From Yersinia pekkanenii (lineage in GTDB: Bacteria > Pseudomonadota > Gammaproteobacteria > Enterobacterales > Enterobacteriaceae), in the NCBI RefSeq assembly GCF_001152565.1, contig NZ_CQAZ01000019.1, positions 23,346-87,345 of the forward strand: a stretch of 64,000 nt of DNA. Reading direction: 5' to 3'. The position numbers were made by a program, and so were the translations under genes. The notes under the pieces are model-generated. The model had not been told where the DNA came from. It was given only the letters and a program-made list of their open reading frames with translations, and made no database searches. This document shows positions 1-9,648 of this stretch, piece after piece (position 1 is the first letter of the stretch; every line of letters starts with the position of its first letter).

Positions 1-37
1 TGTTCACCGCTTTTTTATTTGATAGGGATAACTGTCG

Positions 38-162
38 ATACCCTAAATAATTCGTGTTGCAGGAAGGCGACCACCGAGTAAATCCCCAGAAACTTACCTA
101 AGTAGGTGACCGGGGGTGAATTAAGGCAGCCAACGCACATGTAACGCGAAGTATAGCGGGTC
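38..162 (+). repeat. ERIC element 1, 3' of rpoS
   Basis: About 125 bp with the ERIC layout: outer ends that pair with each other (ATACCCTAAATAATTCG against CGAAGTATAGCGGGT) and a central core of the type GTAAATCCCCAG...CTTACCTAAGTAGGTGACCGGGGGTGAAT. It ends only a few bases from the rpoS stop codon, so it would be transcribed as the 3' end of the rpoS message and fold into a long hairpin. Four relatives occur in this window. Confidence 0.9.
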
Positions 163-165
163 TCT

Positions 166-1164
166 TTATTCGCGGAACAAGGCTTCAATACTCAAACCTT
201 GTGTTTGCAGAATTTCCCGCAAACGACGTAAACCTTCAACCTGAATCTGGCGGACACGTTCTCGTGTCAAACCAATCTCACGGCCAACATCTTCCAGGGT
301 TGCCGCTTCATATCCTAACAAGCCAAAACGACGGGCCAGTACTTCACGCTGTTTTGCATTCAATTCAAACAACCATTTAACGATACTTTGCTTCATATCG
401 TCATCTTGCGTTGTATCTTCCGGACCATTTTCATTTTCGTCAGACAGAATATCTAACAAGGCTTTCTCTGAGTCGCCGCCTAAAGGTGTATCAACAGACG
501 TGATACGTTCGTTAAGGCGTAACATACGGCTCACGTCATCAACCGGCCTGTCGAGTTGCTCAGCAATCTCTTCTGCGCTCGGCTCATGATCCAATTTATG
601 GGAAAGTTCTCGGGCTGTACGCAGATAAACGTTTAATTCTTTGACGATATGGATAGGTAAACGAATAGTACGGGTTTGATTCATTATTGCCCGTTCAATC
701 GTCTGACGGATCCACCAGGTGGCATAAGTGGAGAAACGGAAACCGCGTTCAGGATCAAACTTTTCCACCGCACGGATAAGACCAAGGTTACCCTCTTCAA
801 TCAGATCCAGCAGCGCTAAGCCGCGATTACTGTAACGGCGAGCGATCTTCACCACCAACCGCAAGTTACTTTCGATCATACGCCGACGTGAAGATACATC
901 TCCGCGCAATGCACGTCGGGCAAAATAAACTTCTTCTTCTGCGGTTAACAGTGGTGAATAACCAATCTCACCAAGGTAGAGCTGTGTCGCATCCAGCACC
1001 CGCTGGGTAACACCTTGCGCCAACAGCTCATCTTCTGCTAACTCGCTTTCGGTGGGTTCATCGTCTACTGATGCTTTTTCATCGAAAATTTCAGTTTCCG
1101 TACTGTTTTCATCAAAATCAGCATCTTCATGTAACTCGTTAACTTTCAGCGTATTTTGGCTCAT
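166..1164 (-). CDS. rpoS: RNA polymerase sigma factor RpoS (sigma 38)
   Basis: General stress and stationary-phase sigma factor, 332 residues, close to the E. coli length of 330. The N-terminal acidic region is followed by sigma region 1.2 ([18 protein letters not shown]), region 2 with the core-binding and -10 recognition segment ([35 protein letters not shown]), region 3, and region 4 with its helix-turn-helix ([20 protein letters not shown]). The gene lies downstream of nlpD with a 54-nt gap. In E. coli the main rpoS promoter is inside nlpD, which is probably true here but was not located. An ERIC repeat sits directly behind the stop codon. Confidence 0.98.
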   Translation of the reverse strand: MSQNTLKVNELHEDADFDENSTETEIFDEKASVDDEPTESELAEDELLAQGVTQRVLDATQLYLGEIGYSPLLTAEEEVYFARRALRGDVSSRRRMIESNLRLVVKIARRYSNRGLALLDLIEEGNLGLIRAVEKFDPERGFRFSTYATWWIRQTIERAIMNQTRTIRLPIHIVKELNVYLRTARELSHKLDHEPSAEEIAEQLDRPVDDVSRMLRLNERITSVDTPLGGDSEKALLDILSDENENGPEDTTQDDDMKQSIVKWLFELNAKQREVLARRFGLLGYEAATLEDVGREIGLTRERVRQIQVEGLRRLREILQTQGLSIEALFRE

Positions 1165-1218
1165 ATGCTGCTCCTACCCGTGAATCCGGCGAACAGAATA
1201 CAACGTACTCTGCCCAAT

Positions 1219-2202
1219 CTATCGCTGCGGAAGGTAACGCAGCGGGTTTACGGATTTCCCCTTGTAACGAATTTCAAAATGCAATCTAACTGAACTGGTT
1301 CCGGTGCTACCCATGGTTGCTATTTTTTGACCCGCCTTCACTTCTTGTTGTTCCCGGACCAGCATTGTATCGTTATGAGCGTAGGCGCTCAGGTAATCAT
1401 CATTGTGTTTGATGATGATTAGATTACCGTAACCCCGCAGTGCGTTCCCGGCATACACAACTCGCCCATCTGCTGTAGCGAAAATTGGTTGCCCACGAGA
1501 ACCGGCGATATCAATCCCTTTATTGCCCCCTTCGGAAGCAGAGAAACTATCGCTCGTTTTACCTTCAGTTGGCCACTTCCAGCTACTGACTGGACCACCA
1601 TTACTGGTTGGCTCACTGATGGGACTGCTTGGCGCGATAACAGGTGCGGTTGTAGCGACAACAGCGCCTGACGCTGGTAACATTTTACCAACATTCTGTT
1701 TACCCGAGCTTCCAGAATACGCGCTAGTTGATTGAGAATCAACCGTTGTAGTTGTGTTCTGAATATTTGCCGGCGGTTTTGCGATTCCACCTGATGTGGC
1801 ATCGGTCGCAGCTAACATCCCACCGCCAGTTCCATTACCCAACTGGATAGATTGCCCCACATTCAGGCTATATGGTTCAGCAATATTGTTTTTTGCTGCC
1901 AGATCACGGAAGTCATTCCCGGTTATCCAGGCGATATAAAACAGCGTGTCACCACGCTTAACGGTATAAGTATTACCGTTGTAACTTCCCTTGGGAATAT
2001 TGTCATAACTACGGTTATAAACCATTCGGTTACCCGAACTGTTGGTATCCGATCCACTTAGCATGGTACCTGAACGATCACCACCGACACTGCTGATTGG
2101 CGCAGATGTTGAATTATCATTGCTACAACCAACCAACCACAAACTCATAACCGTACATGCCGCTACCCGGCGTAATGTAATCATTGGGCTTCCCGTGCTC
2201 AT
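1219..2202 (-). CDS. nlpD: NlpD, LysM/LytM-domain lipoprotein, activator of amidase AmiC
   Basis: Outer-membrane lipoprotein of 327 residues that activates the septal amidase AmiC during cell separation (known for E. coli). The N-terminus has a lipobox ending LVGC at about residue 26. A LysM domain covers about 78-121 ([14 protein letters not shown]). After a Ser/Thr-rich linker, an M23/LytM domain fills about 208-325. The M23 metal ligands are degenerate: the HxGxD position reads NKGID and the HLHFE position reads RLHFE. This agrees with a regulatory rather than hydrolytic role. It is co-oriented with rpoS and probably carries the main rpoS promoter within its coding sequence. Confidence 0.96.
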   Translation of the reverse strand: MSTGSPMITLRRVAACTVMSLWLVGCSNDNSTSAPISSVGGDRSGTMLSGSDTNSSGNRMVYNRSYDNIPKGSYNGNTYTVKRGDTLFYIAWITGNDFRDLAAKNNIAEPYSLNVGQSIQLGNGTGGGMLAATDATSGGIAKPPANIQNTTTTVDSQSTSAYSGSSGKQNVGKMLPASGAVVATTAPVIAPSSPISEPTSNGGPVSSWKWPTEGKTSDSFSASEGGNKGIDIAGSRGQPIFATADGRVVYAGNALRGYGNLIIIKHNDDYLSAYAHNDTMLVREQQEVKAGQKIATMGSTGTSSVRLHFEIRYKGKSVNPLRYLPQR

Positions 2203-2376
2203 GCTTCCCCCATGACAGCAATAATAAGCGATATATTCAATACAGATGCGCGCATGCTATCAATACCACGCCTGCCATACCATAAAATTTATGTTACTGA
2301 TTTTGGGTCGATCTTTGGCACAAACTATCGTTTCTCTGATGTAGTGCAAGATGAGGGCTGAAATAACGACATTTAT

Positions 2377-3003
2377 TCAGGCCAACTCGCCTTTAACCAA
2401 AGGAACAAAACGCACGGCCTCTACAGTCTCAATCTGGAATTCATTGTTACGACGCTGCACACATTTCAATGTTTGAGCCTGTTCCCCAACCGGAAGAACC
2501 AATATTCCCCCCTCATCCAATTGCTCAAGTAACGCACTCGGAATTTCGGGCGGAGCCGCTGTCACAATGATCGCATCAAATAGCCCGCGTGATGCCCAAC
2601 CGAGCCAACCATCACCATGGCGGGTCGAGACATTATGCAGATCCAGCTGTTTCAGGCGACGTTTTGCCTGCCACTGTAGCCCTTTGATTCGTTCGACTGA
2701 ACATACATGTTCGACTAAATGCGCCAAAATAGCGGTCTGATACCCAGAACCGGTACCGATCTCTAATACCCGAGAAGTCGGTGTCAATTGCAACAACTCT
2801 GTCATCCGCGCCACCATATAAGGCTGAGAGATAGTTTGCCCTGAACCTATAGGCAGAGCTGTGTTCTCATAGGCCTTATGGGCCAACGCTTCATCAACAA
2901 AACGCTCGCGCGGCACCGCTTCGATCGCCTGTAACAAGCGTTCGTTCTGAATACCTTGCTGACGTAACTGCATCAACAATGTCTGCATGCGTTTATTTAC
3001 CAT
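2377..3003 (-). CDS. pcm: Protein-L-isoaspartate O-methyltransferase
   Basis: Repairs age-damaged proteins by methylating L-isoaspartyl residues with S-adenosylmethionine; cytosolic. At 208 residues it has the E. coli length. Motif I ([16 protein letters not shown], about 79-94) binds SAM; the upstream [13 protein letters not shown] block and the C-terminal [12 protein letters not shown] are family signatures. In E. coli surE ends inside the pcm start (ATGGTAA). Here the same ATGGTAA is present, but surE now stops 22 nt earlier because of a 17-bp duplication, so translational coupling may be weakened. Confidence 0.97.
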   Translation of the reverse strand: MVNKRMQTLLMQLRQQGIQNERLLQAIEAVPRERFVDEALAHKAYENTALPIGSGQTISQPYMVARMTELLQLTPTSRVLEIGTGSGYQTAILAHLVEHVCSVERIKGLQWQAKRRLKQLDLHNVSTRHGDGWLGWASRGLFDAIIVTAAPPEIPSALLEQLDEGGILVLPVGEQAQTLKCVQRRNNEFQIETVEAVRFVPLVKGELA

Positions 3004-3017
3004 TCCCCGTCAACCTC

Positions 3018-3048
3018 AATGTTGGCTAACCCGTAATGTTGGCTAACC
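3018..3048 (-). repeat. 17-bp tandem duplication at the 3' end of surE
   Basis: The 14-mer AATGTTGGCTAACC occurs at 3018-3031 and again at 3035-3048, making a tandem repeat with a 17-bp period. Seventeen is not a multiple of three, so the duplication shifts the surE frame and gives the stop after NWLANITG. With one unit removed, the frame reads [12 protein letters not shown] and stops at TGGTAA inside the pcm start codon region, as in E. coli. Confidence 0.85.
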
Positions 3049-3778
3049 AGTTTTCAACCACATCTTGCGCCGCATAAGTAGTTAAATCGACCTGAAGTGG
3101 CGTTATAGAAACATAACCAAGCTCTACCGCAGCAAAATCAGTGTCCGGCGCGACATCAAACTTCTCTCCTGGGGGCCCAATCCAATAAAGATCCTGCCCT
3201 CGAGGATCCTGCTGACAAAATACCTGCTCTGCCGGATGGCGGCTACCACAACGTGTTACCCGCATACCTTTAATCTCAGATAAAGGTAAATCAGGTACAT
3301 TAATATTCAGTATTTTACCTGTACGCAACGGTTTATGGTGTAACGCCCTTAATATACGGCAAGTTATCGCCGCTGCCGTATCATAATGCTGATGACCATT
3401 AAGCGAGACGGCCAAGGCAGGGAAACCGAGATGCCGCCCCTCCATGGCTGCCGCCACCGTCCCCGAATAGATAACGTCATCACCCAGATTCGGGCCAGCA
3501 TTGATACCAGAAACCACAATGTCGGGCCGGGGGCGCATTAACGCATTGACGCCCAAATAGACACAATCTGTCGGTGTCCCTTGCTGTACGGCGATATCAT
3601 CATTGGATAATGTGGTGATGCGCAATGCGCTATCCAATGTCAATGCATTGGAAGAACCACTGCGATTACGGTCTGGAGCAACGATTTGTACCTGTGCGAA
3701 CTCGCGCAATGCCCCCGCCAGCACTTGTATGCCCGGTGCAGAAATACCATCGTCATTACTCAGCAAGATCCGCAGCAT
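3026..3778 (-). CDS. surE: 5'/3'-nucleotidase SurE, C-terminus altered by duplication
   Basis: Survival protein E, a metal-dependent nucleotidase and exopolyphosphatase. The N-terminal metal site LLSNDDG, the VVAPDxxxSG-type motif ([16 protein letters not shown]) and [10 protein letters not shown] are all present. ATG at 3778 ([11 protein letters not shown]) is chosen over ATG at 3784 because an AGGA lies 8 nt before it and only 2-3 nt before the other. This gives 250 residues. The end NWLANITG results from a 17-bp tandem duplication; the inferred ancestral end is [12 protein letters not shown]. The catalytic core is untouched, so activity is probably kept. It overlaps the 3' end of truD by 23 nt. 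Confidence 0.95.
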   Translation of the reverse strand: MLRILLSNDDGISAPGIQVLAGALREFAQVQIVAPDRNRSGSSNALTLDSALRITTLSNDDIAVQQGTPTDCVYLGVNALMRPRPDIVVSGINAGPNLGDDVIYSGTVAAAMEGRHLGFPALAVSLNGHQHYDTAAAITCRILRALHHKPLRTGKILNINVPDLPLSEIKGMRVTRCGSRHPAEQVFCQQDPRGQDLYWIGPPGEKFDVAPDTDFAAVELGYVSITPLQVDLTTYAAQDVVENWLANITG

Positions 3779-4805
3779 CAGCATTATCCTGATTCATGAT
3801 TTCCCGTACCACACTGGTGGCGAAGCTACCGGCGGGTAACCAAAAGCAGAGTTCAAGGGTCACATCATCCCACCAATTCCACGCCATATTCTGTGGTTTC
3901 AGCAGCACAGCCCGCCGTACCCCTTCCACACGTTCACGCTTAATCAAAGCCAGTAAATCGGTTTGATCCGCCAAACATGCCAGTTCGAAAGCCAGTGCCT
4001 CGCCCTGAGTTCCCAACTCACCATCACCCGGTAGCGGAGCAGTAATATTCAGTTCACCAGCATCAACACGCTGCTGTAACGCGGCTAATTCATCGGCTAC
4101 GGCGACAAACCAGCTACCGCGACCCGATAGCTGCAAGGCATCGCCTTCCAGTACCGTAGTGGCTTGCTGTTGTGCCAAACGATGGCTGCTAATCAGGTTG
4201 AACATTGCGCTACGGCTGGCTGACAGGTAAAAGCTGCGTTTACTGCGCTCTTTGACCCGGATTTCGTTATTGGCCCACAAGCGAGCCTGCACTAGATTGT
4301 TGCCACCACGGCCAAAGCGCTGGCTACCAAAATAGTTAGGCACGCCATCTGCCGCTATCTGCTGCAATCGTTGTTCTACGTCCTGACGCGCCGTTATGTG
4401 GCGCAACACCAAGGTAAAGGCATTGCCTTTCAGTGAGCCGATACGCAGCTTTCTTTTCTGGCGCACAGACTCCAGCACTTCACACCCTTCCAGTTCGAAG
4501 GTGGCGAGATCCGGTGCTTCTTTGCCCGGCAGGTGTAAACAGAACCACTGCTCAGTGACGGCATGACGATCTTTCAAGCCCGCATAACTCACCAGGCGCG
4601 GATGAATCTTGGCAAAGCGCGCCAGATAGTCAGCGACAAACTGGGTATTACAGCCATTTTTGCGGATCCGAACCAGCAAATGCTCGCCTTCACCATCCGG
4701 TTCAAAACCCAGATCCTCGACCACCACAAAATCTTCCGGATTAGCTTTTAAAATGCCGCTCGCGTTGGGTTTGCCGTGAAGCCAGGTTAGATTTTCCATG
4801 TCCAT
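3756..4805 (-). CDS. truD: tRNA pseudouridine(13) synthase TruD
   Basis: Makes pseudouridine at position 13 of tRNA-Glu; 349 residues, as in E. coli. The catalytic aspartate is D79 in [13 protein letters not shown]. Other family blocks are [20 protein letters not shown] near the N-terminus and [17 protein letters not shown] at 4805 has AAGG about 8 nt upstream; a second ATG two codons in is possible. It follows ispF by 9 nt and overlaps surE, so the group is probably one transcript. Confidence 0.97.
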   Translation of the reverse strand: MDMENLTWLHGKPNASGILKANPEDFVVVEDLGFEPDGEGEHLLVRIRKNGCNTQFVADYLARFAKIHPRLVSYAGLKDRHAVTEQWFCLHLPGKEAPDLATFELEGCEVLESVRQKRKLRIGSLKGNAFTLVLRHITARQDVEQRLQQIAADGVPNYFGSQRFGRGGNNLVQARLWANNEIRVKERSKRSFYLSASRSAMFNLISSHRLAQQQATTVLEGDALQLSGRGSWFVAVADELAALQQRVDAGELNITAPLPGDGELGTQGEALAFELACLADQTDLLALIKRERVEGVRRAVLLKPQNMAWNWWDDVTLELCFWLPAGSFATSVVREIMNQDNADAADLAE

Positions 4806-4814
4806 ATTTATGCC

Positions 4815-5297
4815 TTAGCCTTGTGATGCTTTAACTAACAGTGCCACCGCTTCACATGCAATGCCTTCACCACGGCCGGTAAAACCAAGCTGCTCAGTCG
4901 TGGTGGCTTTTACATTGATATCATCCATATGACATTGTAGGTCTTCCGCCAAATGAACGCGCATTTGCGGAATGTGGGGGGCCATTTTGGGGGCCTGGGC
5001 GATAATCGTAATATCCAAATTACCCAATTTGTAACCTTTCGCCAGAATACGGCGGTAAGCTTCACGCAGTAGACCACGGCTATCGGCACCTTTAAATGCC
5101 GCATCGGTGTCGGGGAATAATTTGCCGATATCACCTAATGCAGCCGCACCCAACAGTGCATCGGTAGCCGCATGTAATGCGACATCACCATCAGAATGCG
5201 CCAACAAACCTTGCTCGTAGGGGATACGCACGCCACCAATAATCAGTGGGCCTTCACCGCCAAATTTATGAACATCGAAACCATGACCGATTCGCAT
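4815..5297 (-). CDS. ispF: 2-C-methyl-D-erythritol 2,4-cyclodiphosphate synthase
   Basis: Fifth step of the MEP (non-mevalonate) isoprenoid pathway: cyclises CDP-methylerythritol 2-phosphate with release of CMP. It is 160 residues, with metal ligands D8, H10 (GFDVHKF) and H42 (SDGDVALHA), and the C-terminal [18 protein letters not shown] block. It lies 63 nt downstream of ispD, the third enzyme of the same pathway, and just upstream of truD. Confidence 0.98.
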   Translation of the reverse strand: MRIGHGFDVHKFGGEGPLIIGGVRIPYEQGLLAHSDGDVALHAATDALLGAAALGDIGKLFPDTDAAFKGADSRGLLREAYRRILAKGYKLGNLDITIIAQAPKMAPHIPQMRVHLAEDLQCHMDDINVKATTTEQLGFTGRGEGIACEAVALLVKASQG

Positions 5298-5360
5298 TAA
5301 TTGCGCTCCTTATAATACCCTGCTTACTTGCAGCCGCAGCCGTATTAGCTACAACACCGG

Positions 5361-6089
5361 TTACTTTGGGTATTGTCGTTGGGTTAAATAAAACGCTGCC
5401 AGCGCCAGATCCTCCGGACGCGTCACTTTGATATTATCCGAACGGCCAGGAACTAATATCGGATGATAACCACAATGCTCTAGCGCAGAGGCCTCATCGG
5501 TGACCACTGCCCCGTCTTGCAGGGCACGGGATAAGCACACTTTTAATAATTCAAGCGGGAAAAGTTGAGGTGTAAGGGCATGCCACAAGTCCTGACGATC
5601 GACGGTATGGGCAATGGCCTGAATGCCAACTGCACCACGTTTCATGGTATCCCGCACCGGTGCGGCCAAAATACCCCCGACTTTGCTATTCCCAATGATC
5701 GATAACAATTTATCCAGATCGTCGAGATGCAGACAGGGGCGAGCTGCATCATGGACCAGCACCCATTTGGCCTGCCCTGCATGTTGCAAGCCAGCCATTA
5801 CGGAATCAGCCCGTTGTTCACCACCGTGAACAATACTGATACGAGGGTCTTGCGCGATAGGTAGCGTTGAAAACTGTGCGTCCTGAGGATGTATCACCAC
5901 GATAATTTGCTGGATCCGTGGGTGACTCAGCAAAGAAAGAATCGCATGTTCAATGATTGTCTTGCCCCCAGCAGTTAAATACTGTTTAGGGCAATCAGCC
6001 TGCATACGGCTGCCAATACCTGCCGCCGGTACTATTGCAATAACTTCAGGCGCAATAACGTCAGGAATAGAGGCTACAAAATGATTCAT
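5361..6089 (-). CDS. ispD: 2-C-methyl-D-erythritol 4-phosphate cytidylyltransferase
   Basis: Couples methylerythritol phosphate to CTP in the MEP pathway. The 242-residue protein has the nucleotidyltransferase loop [12 protein letters not shown] (about 19-30) followed by PKQYL, the VHDAARPC motif, and the C-terminal [13 protein letters not shown] block. It starts 3 nt after the ftsB stop codon, so it is translated with ftsB. The ftsB-ispD-ispF order is the usual one in Enterobacterales. Confidence 0.98.
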   Translation of the reverse strand: MNHFVASIPDVIAPEVIAIVPAAGIGSRMQADCPKQYLTAGGKTIIEHAILSLLSHPRIQQIIVVIHPQDAQFSTLPIAQDPRISIVHGGEQRADSVMAGLQHAGQAKWVLVHDAARPCLHLDDLDKLLSIIGNSKVGGILAAPVRDTMKRGAVGIQAIAHTVDRQDLWHALTPQLFPLELLKVCLSRALQDGAVVTDEASALEHCGYHPILVPGRSDNIKVTRPEDLALAAFYLTQRQYPK

Positions 6090-6092
6090 TAT

Positions 6093-6416
6093 TTATTGTT
6101 GCGCGTTATTTTGCGACGAAGGAAGACCCGCATTACGTCTGGATTGGTCAGGAACCAGACGATAGAAATTTTCGCCGAGTTTAATCATACCCAGTTCGTT
6201 ACGTGCGCGTTCTTCGATCGCCTCTTGACCACCGTTTAAATCATCAATTTCAGCAAATAGCTGATCGTTCCGGGCTTTCAGTTTACTGTTATTGACCTCT
6301 TGGAGAGATACGTCATCCTTAACCCGAACAAAATCATGAACACCATTCTTACCCAACCACAGCGAATACTGTAGCCAGCCAAGTAAAACCAGTAATAGTA
6401 GTGTAAGTTTTCCCAT
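6093..6416 (-). CDS. ftsB: Cell division protein FtsB
   Basis: Small bitopic divisome protein that forms the FtsQ-FtsB-FtsL complex. Of 107 residues, about 4-21 form one transmembrane helix ([19 protein letters not shown]). Residues about 29-71 form a heptad-rich coiled coil, and the [20 protein letters not shown] segment is typical of the FtsQ-binding end. It is first in the minus-strand block, with its promoter in the 6417-6828 gap. Confidence 0.96.
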   Translation of the reverse strand: MGKLTLLLLVLLGWLQYSLWLGKNGVHDFVRVKDDVSLQEVNNSKLKARNDQLFAEIDDLNGGQEAIEERARNELGMIKLGENFYRLVPDQSRRNAGLPSSQNNAQQ

Positions 6417-6828
6417 TCCCGCCCCCCAAAAACTGCCTAATCATCCCACAACTTTTCATCGGACTCCACTCTGCAACAGAAATAGGCCATAAAGTCGTAA
6501 TTAAGGTCGATTAGCGGCCAAATGATAACTCTACTTTTGCTCGCTTCATTTAATGAATCTAGCGGGTATTGTCCCGTCCGAATACGCCAAAACAGATGAT
6601 CATTAAGTGAGCTTTTGTTTGTGTTTCTGAGTAAAAAATCAAGAATAATAAAAAGAAAAACAAGTTATAAAATGAATTAACACCCTATTCCAACCTCCCA
6701 TTCTCATTCAAGCGTCTTTTTCTACGTAAAAAAGGGAATATACCAAGGGATACGGATTTTTATCTGTTCACTATATTAAACAAATGTTCTAATATTTCAC
6801 CCCATTCGACAGGATAATTCTGAATTTT
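6417..6828. promoter_or_regulatory. Divergent intergenic region ftsB / sorC-type regulator
   Basis: A 412-bp AT-rich gap serving two divergent genes. No gene was found in it. On the regulator side there is TGTTCA at 6765-6770 and TAAACAAATG at 6777-6786; both words recur in the promoter region of the catabolic operon at 13029-13472. They may be operator parts, which is an inference from repetition only. Confidence 0.45.
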
Positions 6829-7857
6829 ATGTATTCAGTTAGAACTGTCAAAGATACCGATTCTTATTTTGCCGGGGCAAAACCGATGGAAAAACAGACC
6901 ATGCCAGCAGACAATGAATTGTTAACTGAAATTGCCGTGTCTTATTACCAAGATGAAATGACTCAGGAAGAGATTGCACATAAGTTTGGTATTTCAAGAA
7001 TTAAAGTGGGTCGGTTGCTTAAGCGGGCAAAAGCCGAAGGCATTGTTGAGATTACAGTACGTTACCACCCCGTGTTTAGCACCCGCCTTGAACAGCAACT
7101 TATTGAGCATTTTGGCTTGAAACGAGCACTGATTGCGTTGGATTATCAAGATGAAGACGAACAGCGACGTCAAGTGGCCTCGTTGGTATCCACCTATCTG
7201 GCCACAAATTTAAAAGACAACACAGTATTAGCCGTTGGACAGGGGCGTAATATCGCGGCCATCGCCGACCATGTCAGTATCGTTCCGGAAAAGCACTGTA
7301 AATTTATCTGTGGCATTGGGGGAACACATCGCCCTGGTGACGCCATTAATGCCGACCATATCAGCCGACGTTTGGCTAAAAAATTTGGTGGTACCAGTGA
7401 AAGCCTTTATGCACCCGCGTATGTGGAAAACCGTGCATTAAAAGAAGCCTTTATGCAAAATGGAACCATCAAAGAAACGCTCGACCGAGCCAGAAAGGCC
7501 GATATCGCACTTGTCGGTATTGGTGATATGAACGAAAACAGCTATATGGTGAAACTGGGCTGGTTCACACCGCAAGAAATTGTCGATGCCAGTCTGCATC
7601 AAGGTGTGACCGGTGAAATCGCAGGGTACGATTTTTTTGACGCCCAAGGTCAGCCAGCCAATACCGTAATGAACGATCGGGTTATCGGTATCAGTACCCA
7701 AGAATTGCGCCAGATCCCTTGCGTTATCGCTATCGCCGCTGAAAGTACCAAAGCATTGGCTATTCTGGGTGCCTTACGCACCGGTGCGATTGATATTATT
7801 GCCACCAGCGCATCAAATGCGCGCACTATTTTGAAAATGATCCAGCATCAACCCTGA
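6829..7857 (+). CDS. SorC/DeoR-family sugar-responsive transcriptional regulator
   Basis: Likely regulator of the adjoining polyol catabolic operon. In the 342-residue frame, an N-terminal helix-turn-helix spans about 35-62 (YYQDEMTQEEIAHKFGISRIKVGRLLKRA). It is followed by a large SorC-type sugar-phosphate binding domain (VGQGRNIAAIADHV, CGIGGTHR, VGIGDM, GEIAGYDFFDAQG). Start choice is uncertain: ATG at 6829, or in-frame ATGs at 6886 and 6901 that would remove a non-conserved leader. It faces the end of the dhaL-like gene 73 bp away. The effector is probably a phosphorylated intermediate, as in the family; which one is unknown. Confidence 0.85.
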   Translation: MYSVRTVKDTDSYFAGAKPMEKQTMPADNELLTEIAVSYYQDEMTQEEIAHKFGISRIKVGRLLKRAKAEGIVEITVRYHPVFSTRLEQQLIEHFGLKRALIALDYQDEDEQRRQVASLVSTYLATNLKDNTVLAVGQGRNIAAIADHVSIVPEKHCKFICGIGGTHRPGDAINADHISRRLAKKFGGTSESLYAPAYVENRALKEAFMQNGTIKETLDRARKADIALVGIGDMNENSYMVKLGWFTPQEIVDASLHQGVTGEIAGYDFFDAQGQPANTVMNDRVIGISTQELRQIPCVIAIAAESTKALAILGALRTGAIDIIATSASNARTILKMIQHQP

Positions 7858-7873
7858 GCTGGGCGTGAAGGAT

Positions 7874-7901
7874 CTGCGGCCAGCATCTCTGCTGACCGCA
7901 G
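7874..7901. terminator. Hairpin between convergent regulator and dhaL-like gene
   Basis: CTGCGGCCAGCA and TGCTGACCGCAG form a 12-bp stem with one mismatch and a 4-base loop. It lies between two converging genes and may end transcription from both sides. There is no strong T run on either strand, so it is weak as an intrinsic terminator. Confidence 0.4.
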
Positions 7902-7930
7902 TCTCTGGGTTCCGTGTTCTGTCCAGATTT

Positions 7931-8578
7931 TCACGATATCAACCGTTGCTCTACCGAATCAGCCAATTGGCTCAATATTAAACAACATGATGTTGCGCCC
8001 GCATCTAAAACCCCCCGAGAACGCTCACCCAAACGACTTGCCCGGCCAATCCTGGCGACTAAATCAACGGTAGAGTCGCGTCCGGTATGCGCAGCACTTT
8101 TCATAAGATGAAGTGACTCAACGAAAGATTTATTCTGTTGCTGCGCCAGTTCAAAGGCTTCGACCGTCGGAATTAGCGTATCCATAATGCATTTATCCCC
8201 CACACCGGCATCGCTGACATCCTGCAAGCAGGAAAGCCCGCCTCTCAACATGGCGCTAAATGCAGTGGCATCTATTTTATCGCAGTGGCGAACGCTATCC
8301 GCCATACCCATAAAAATGCTGCCATAAAGCGGCCCCATCGAACCACCAATACCTTCCATCAAAGAATCAGACAGCACATCCAGCGCCTCAGACACCGTCA
8401 GATTTTTACCTTTTATATTATCGGCACAAATATTGAAGCCTTTGGCCATATTAATACCGTGGTCACCATCACCAATAGCGCCATCTATCTCACTCAGATA
8501 ATCTCGATTGGCGATAATTGTCGCCACCAAGTCTTCAACAATCGGGGTGCCGTCTTTGATACAAAATACGTTCATCAT
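7931..8578 (-). CDS. DhaL-type subunit of a dihydroxyacetone/tetrulose kinase
   Basis: Nucleotide-binding half of a Dak-type ketose kinase, 215 residues. The DhaL metal/ADP site is visible as D32, D37 and D39 in IDGAIGDGDHG, followed by GGSMGPLYG and the SAAHTGRDSTVDLVARIGRAS-type segment. It starts 3 nt after the dhaK-like stop (TAAGGGATGATG), so the two are translated together. No DhaM phosphotransferase partner is encoded nearby, so the pair may use ATP directly or borrow a remote DhaM. The cluster suggests erythrulose rather than dihydroxyacetone as substrate (inference). Confidence 0.85.
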   Translation of the reverse strand: MMNVFCIKDGTPIVEDLVATIIANRDYLSEIDGAIGDGDHGINMAKGFNICADNIKGKNLTVSEALDVLSDSLMEGIGGSMGPLYGSIFMGMADSVRHCDKIDATAFSAMLRGGLSCLQDVSDAGVGDKCIMDTLIPTVEAFELAQQQNKSFVESLHLMKSAAHTGRDSTVDLVARIGRASRLGERSRGVLDAGATSCCLILSQLADSVEQRLIS

Positions 8579-8581
8579 CCC

Positions 8582-9583
8582 TTACTCCACCTGCGTTAAG
8601 CCTAATGAATGAGTGGGTACGTCAATCAAATTCTTTAATTCATCGTCCAGTTTCATTAATGTCAGCGTGACCCCCATCATGTCCAAAGAAGTAAAATAAT
8701 GACCAATATAAGGGCGATAAATTTTTATCCCCTTTTCCGCTAATAATTTGGCCACTTCAGCATAATAGATATACAACTCAACGGCAGGGGTTGCCCCTAA
8801 ACCGGAGATCAAAACAGCCACATTATCGCCTTTAACAAAAGGCCTATCACCGACCACGATATCCACCATGGTTTTGGCAATCTGATCCGCACGTTGTAAT
8901 GGCTCAACCCGAATGCCCGGCTCACCATGATGACCAATTCCCACTTCCATCATGCCATTTTCAATATGGAAATTAGGTTTACCCACCGCCGGAATGGTAC
9001 ATGAAGTTAAGCCCACGCCCACCGAACGGCAGTTATCAATCGCTTTTTGCGCGACATCGATAACCGCGTCTAATCCATAATTTTGAGCTGCCGCCGCCGC
9101 ACCTACTTTCCACATGAAAATTTCACCGGCCACCCCACGGCGTTTCTCTTTTTCTGCCACTGGTGCAGAGGCCACATCATCATTGGCGACGACAGTTCTG
9201 ACCTTTATCCCCAGAGCTTCAGCTTTTTTGGTCGCCATTTTGACGTTCATATTGTCCCCGGCATAATTACCGTACAGACAAGCCACGCCCGCACCACCAT
9301 CAGCGGCTTTAAATGCAGCTAAAAATGCGCCGGCAGCGGGTGAGGAGAAAATCTCACCAATAGCGACAGCATCCAGCATATTTTTACCGATATAGCCTAA
9401 AAATGCCGGCTCATGGCCAGACCCTCCCCCGGTGACAACACCAACCTTCCCTTTATAGGGAGCCTCGGGGTGTTTCAACACTTTCTCATGATCCGTTTTA
9501 GCAAAGAAGTGCGGGTAAGCCGCCAGATAGCCTTTGATAGCATCTTCAACAACGTGGTCGGGGTCATTAATAATTCTATTCAT
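8582..9583 (-). CDS. DhaK-type substrate-binding subunit of a ketose kinase
   Basis: Substrate-binding half of a Dak-type kinase, 333 residues. Motifs include VTGGGSGHEPAFLGYIG (H57), YGNYAGDNMN (D110) and GIGHHGEPGIR; the histidine directly before GEPG (H219) aligns with the residue that binds the ketose covalently in E. coli DhaK. The start has AAGGAG 6 nt upstream. It lies 65 nt behind the dehydrogenase gene and just upstream of the DhaL partner. Given the polyol permease and two polyol dehydrogenases in the same operon, a four-carbon ketose such as erythrulose is the best guess. Confidence 0.88.
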   Translation of the reverse strand: MNRIINDPDHVVEDAIKGYLAAYPHFFAKTDHEKVLKHPEAPYKGKVGVVTGGGSGHEPAFLGYIGKNMLDAVAIGEIFSSPAAGAFLAAFKAADGGAGVACLYGNYAGDNMNVKMATKKAEALGIKVRTVVANDDVASAPVAEKEKRRGVAGEIFMWKVGAAAAAQNYGLDAVIDVAQKAIDNCRSVGVGLTSCTIPAVGKPNFHIENGMMEVGIGHHGEPGIRVEPLQRADQIAKTMVDIVVGDRPFVKGDNVAVLISGLGATPAVELYIYYAEVAKLLAEKGIKIYRPYIGHYFTSLDMMGVTLTLMKLDDELKNLIDVPTHSLGLTQVE

Positions 9584-9648
9584 GACAATCTCCTTGGAAT
9601 AGAAAATAGATAGAAATCCTGATGCAACACGATATGACTCGTCGAGAA

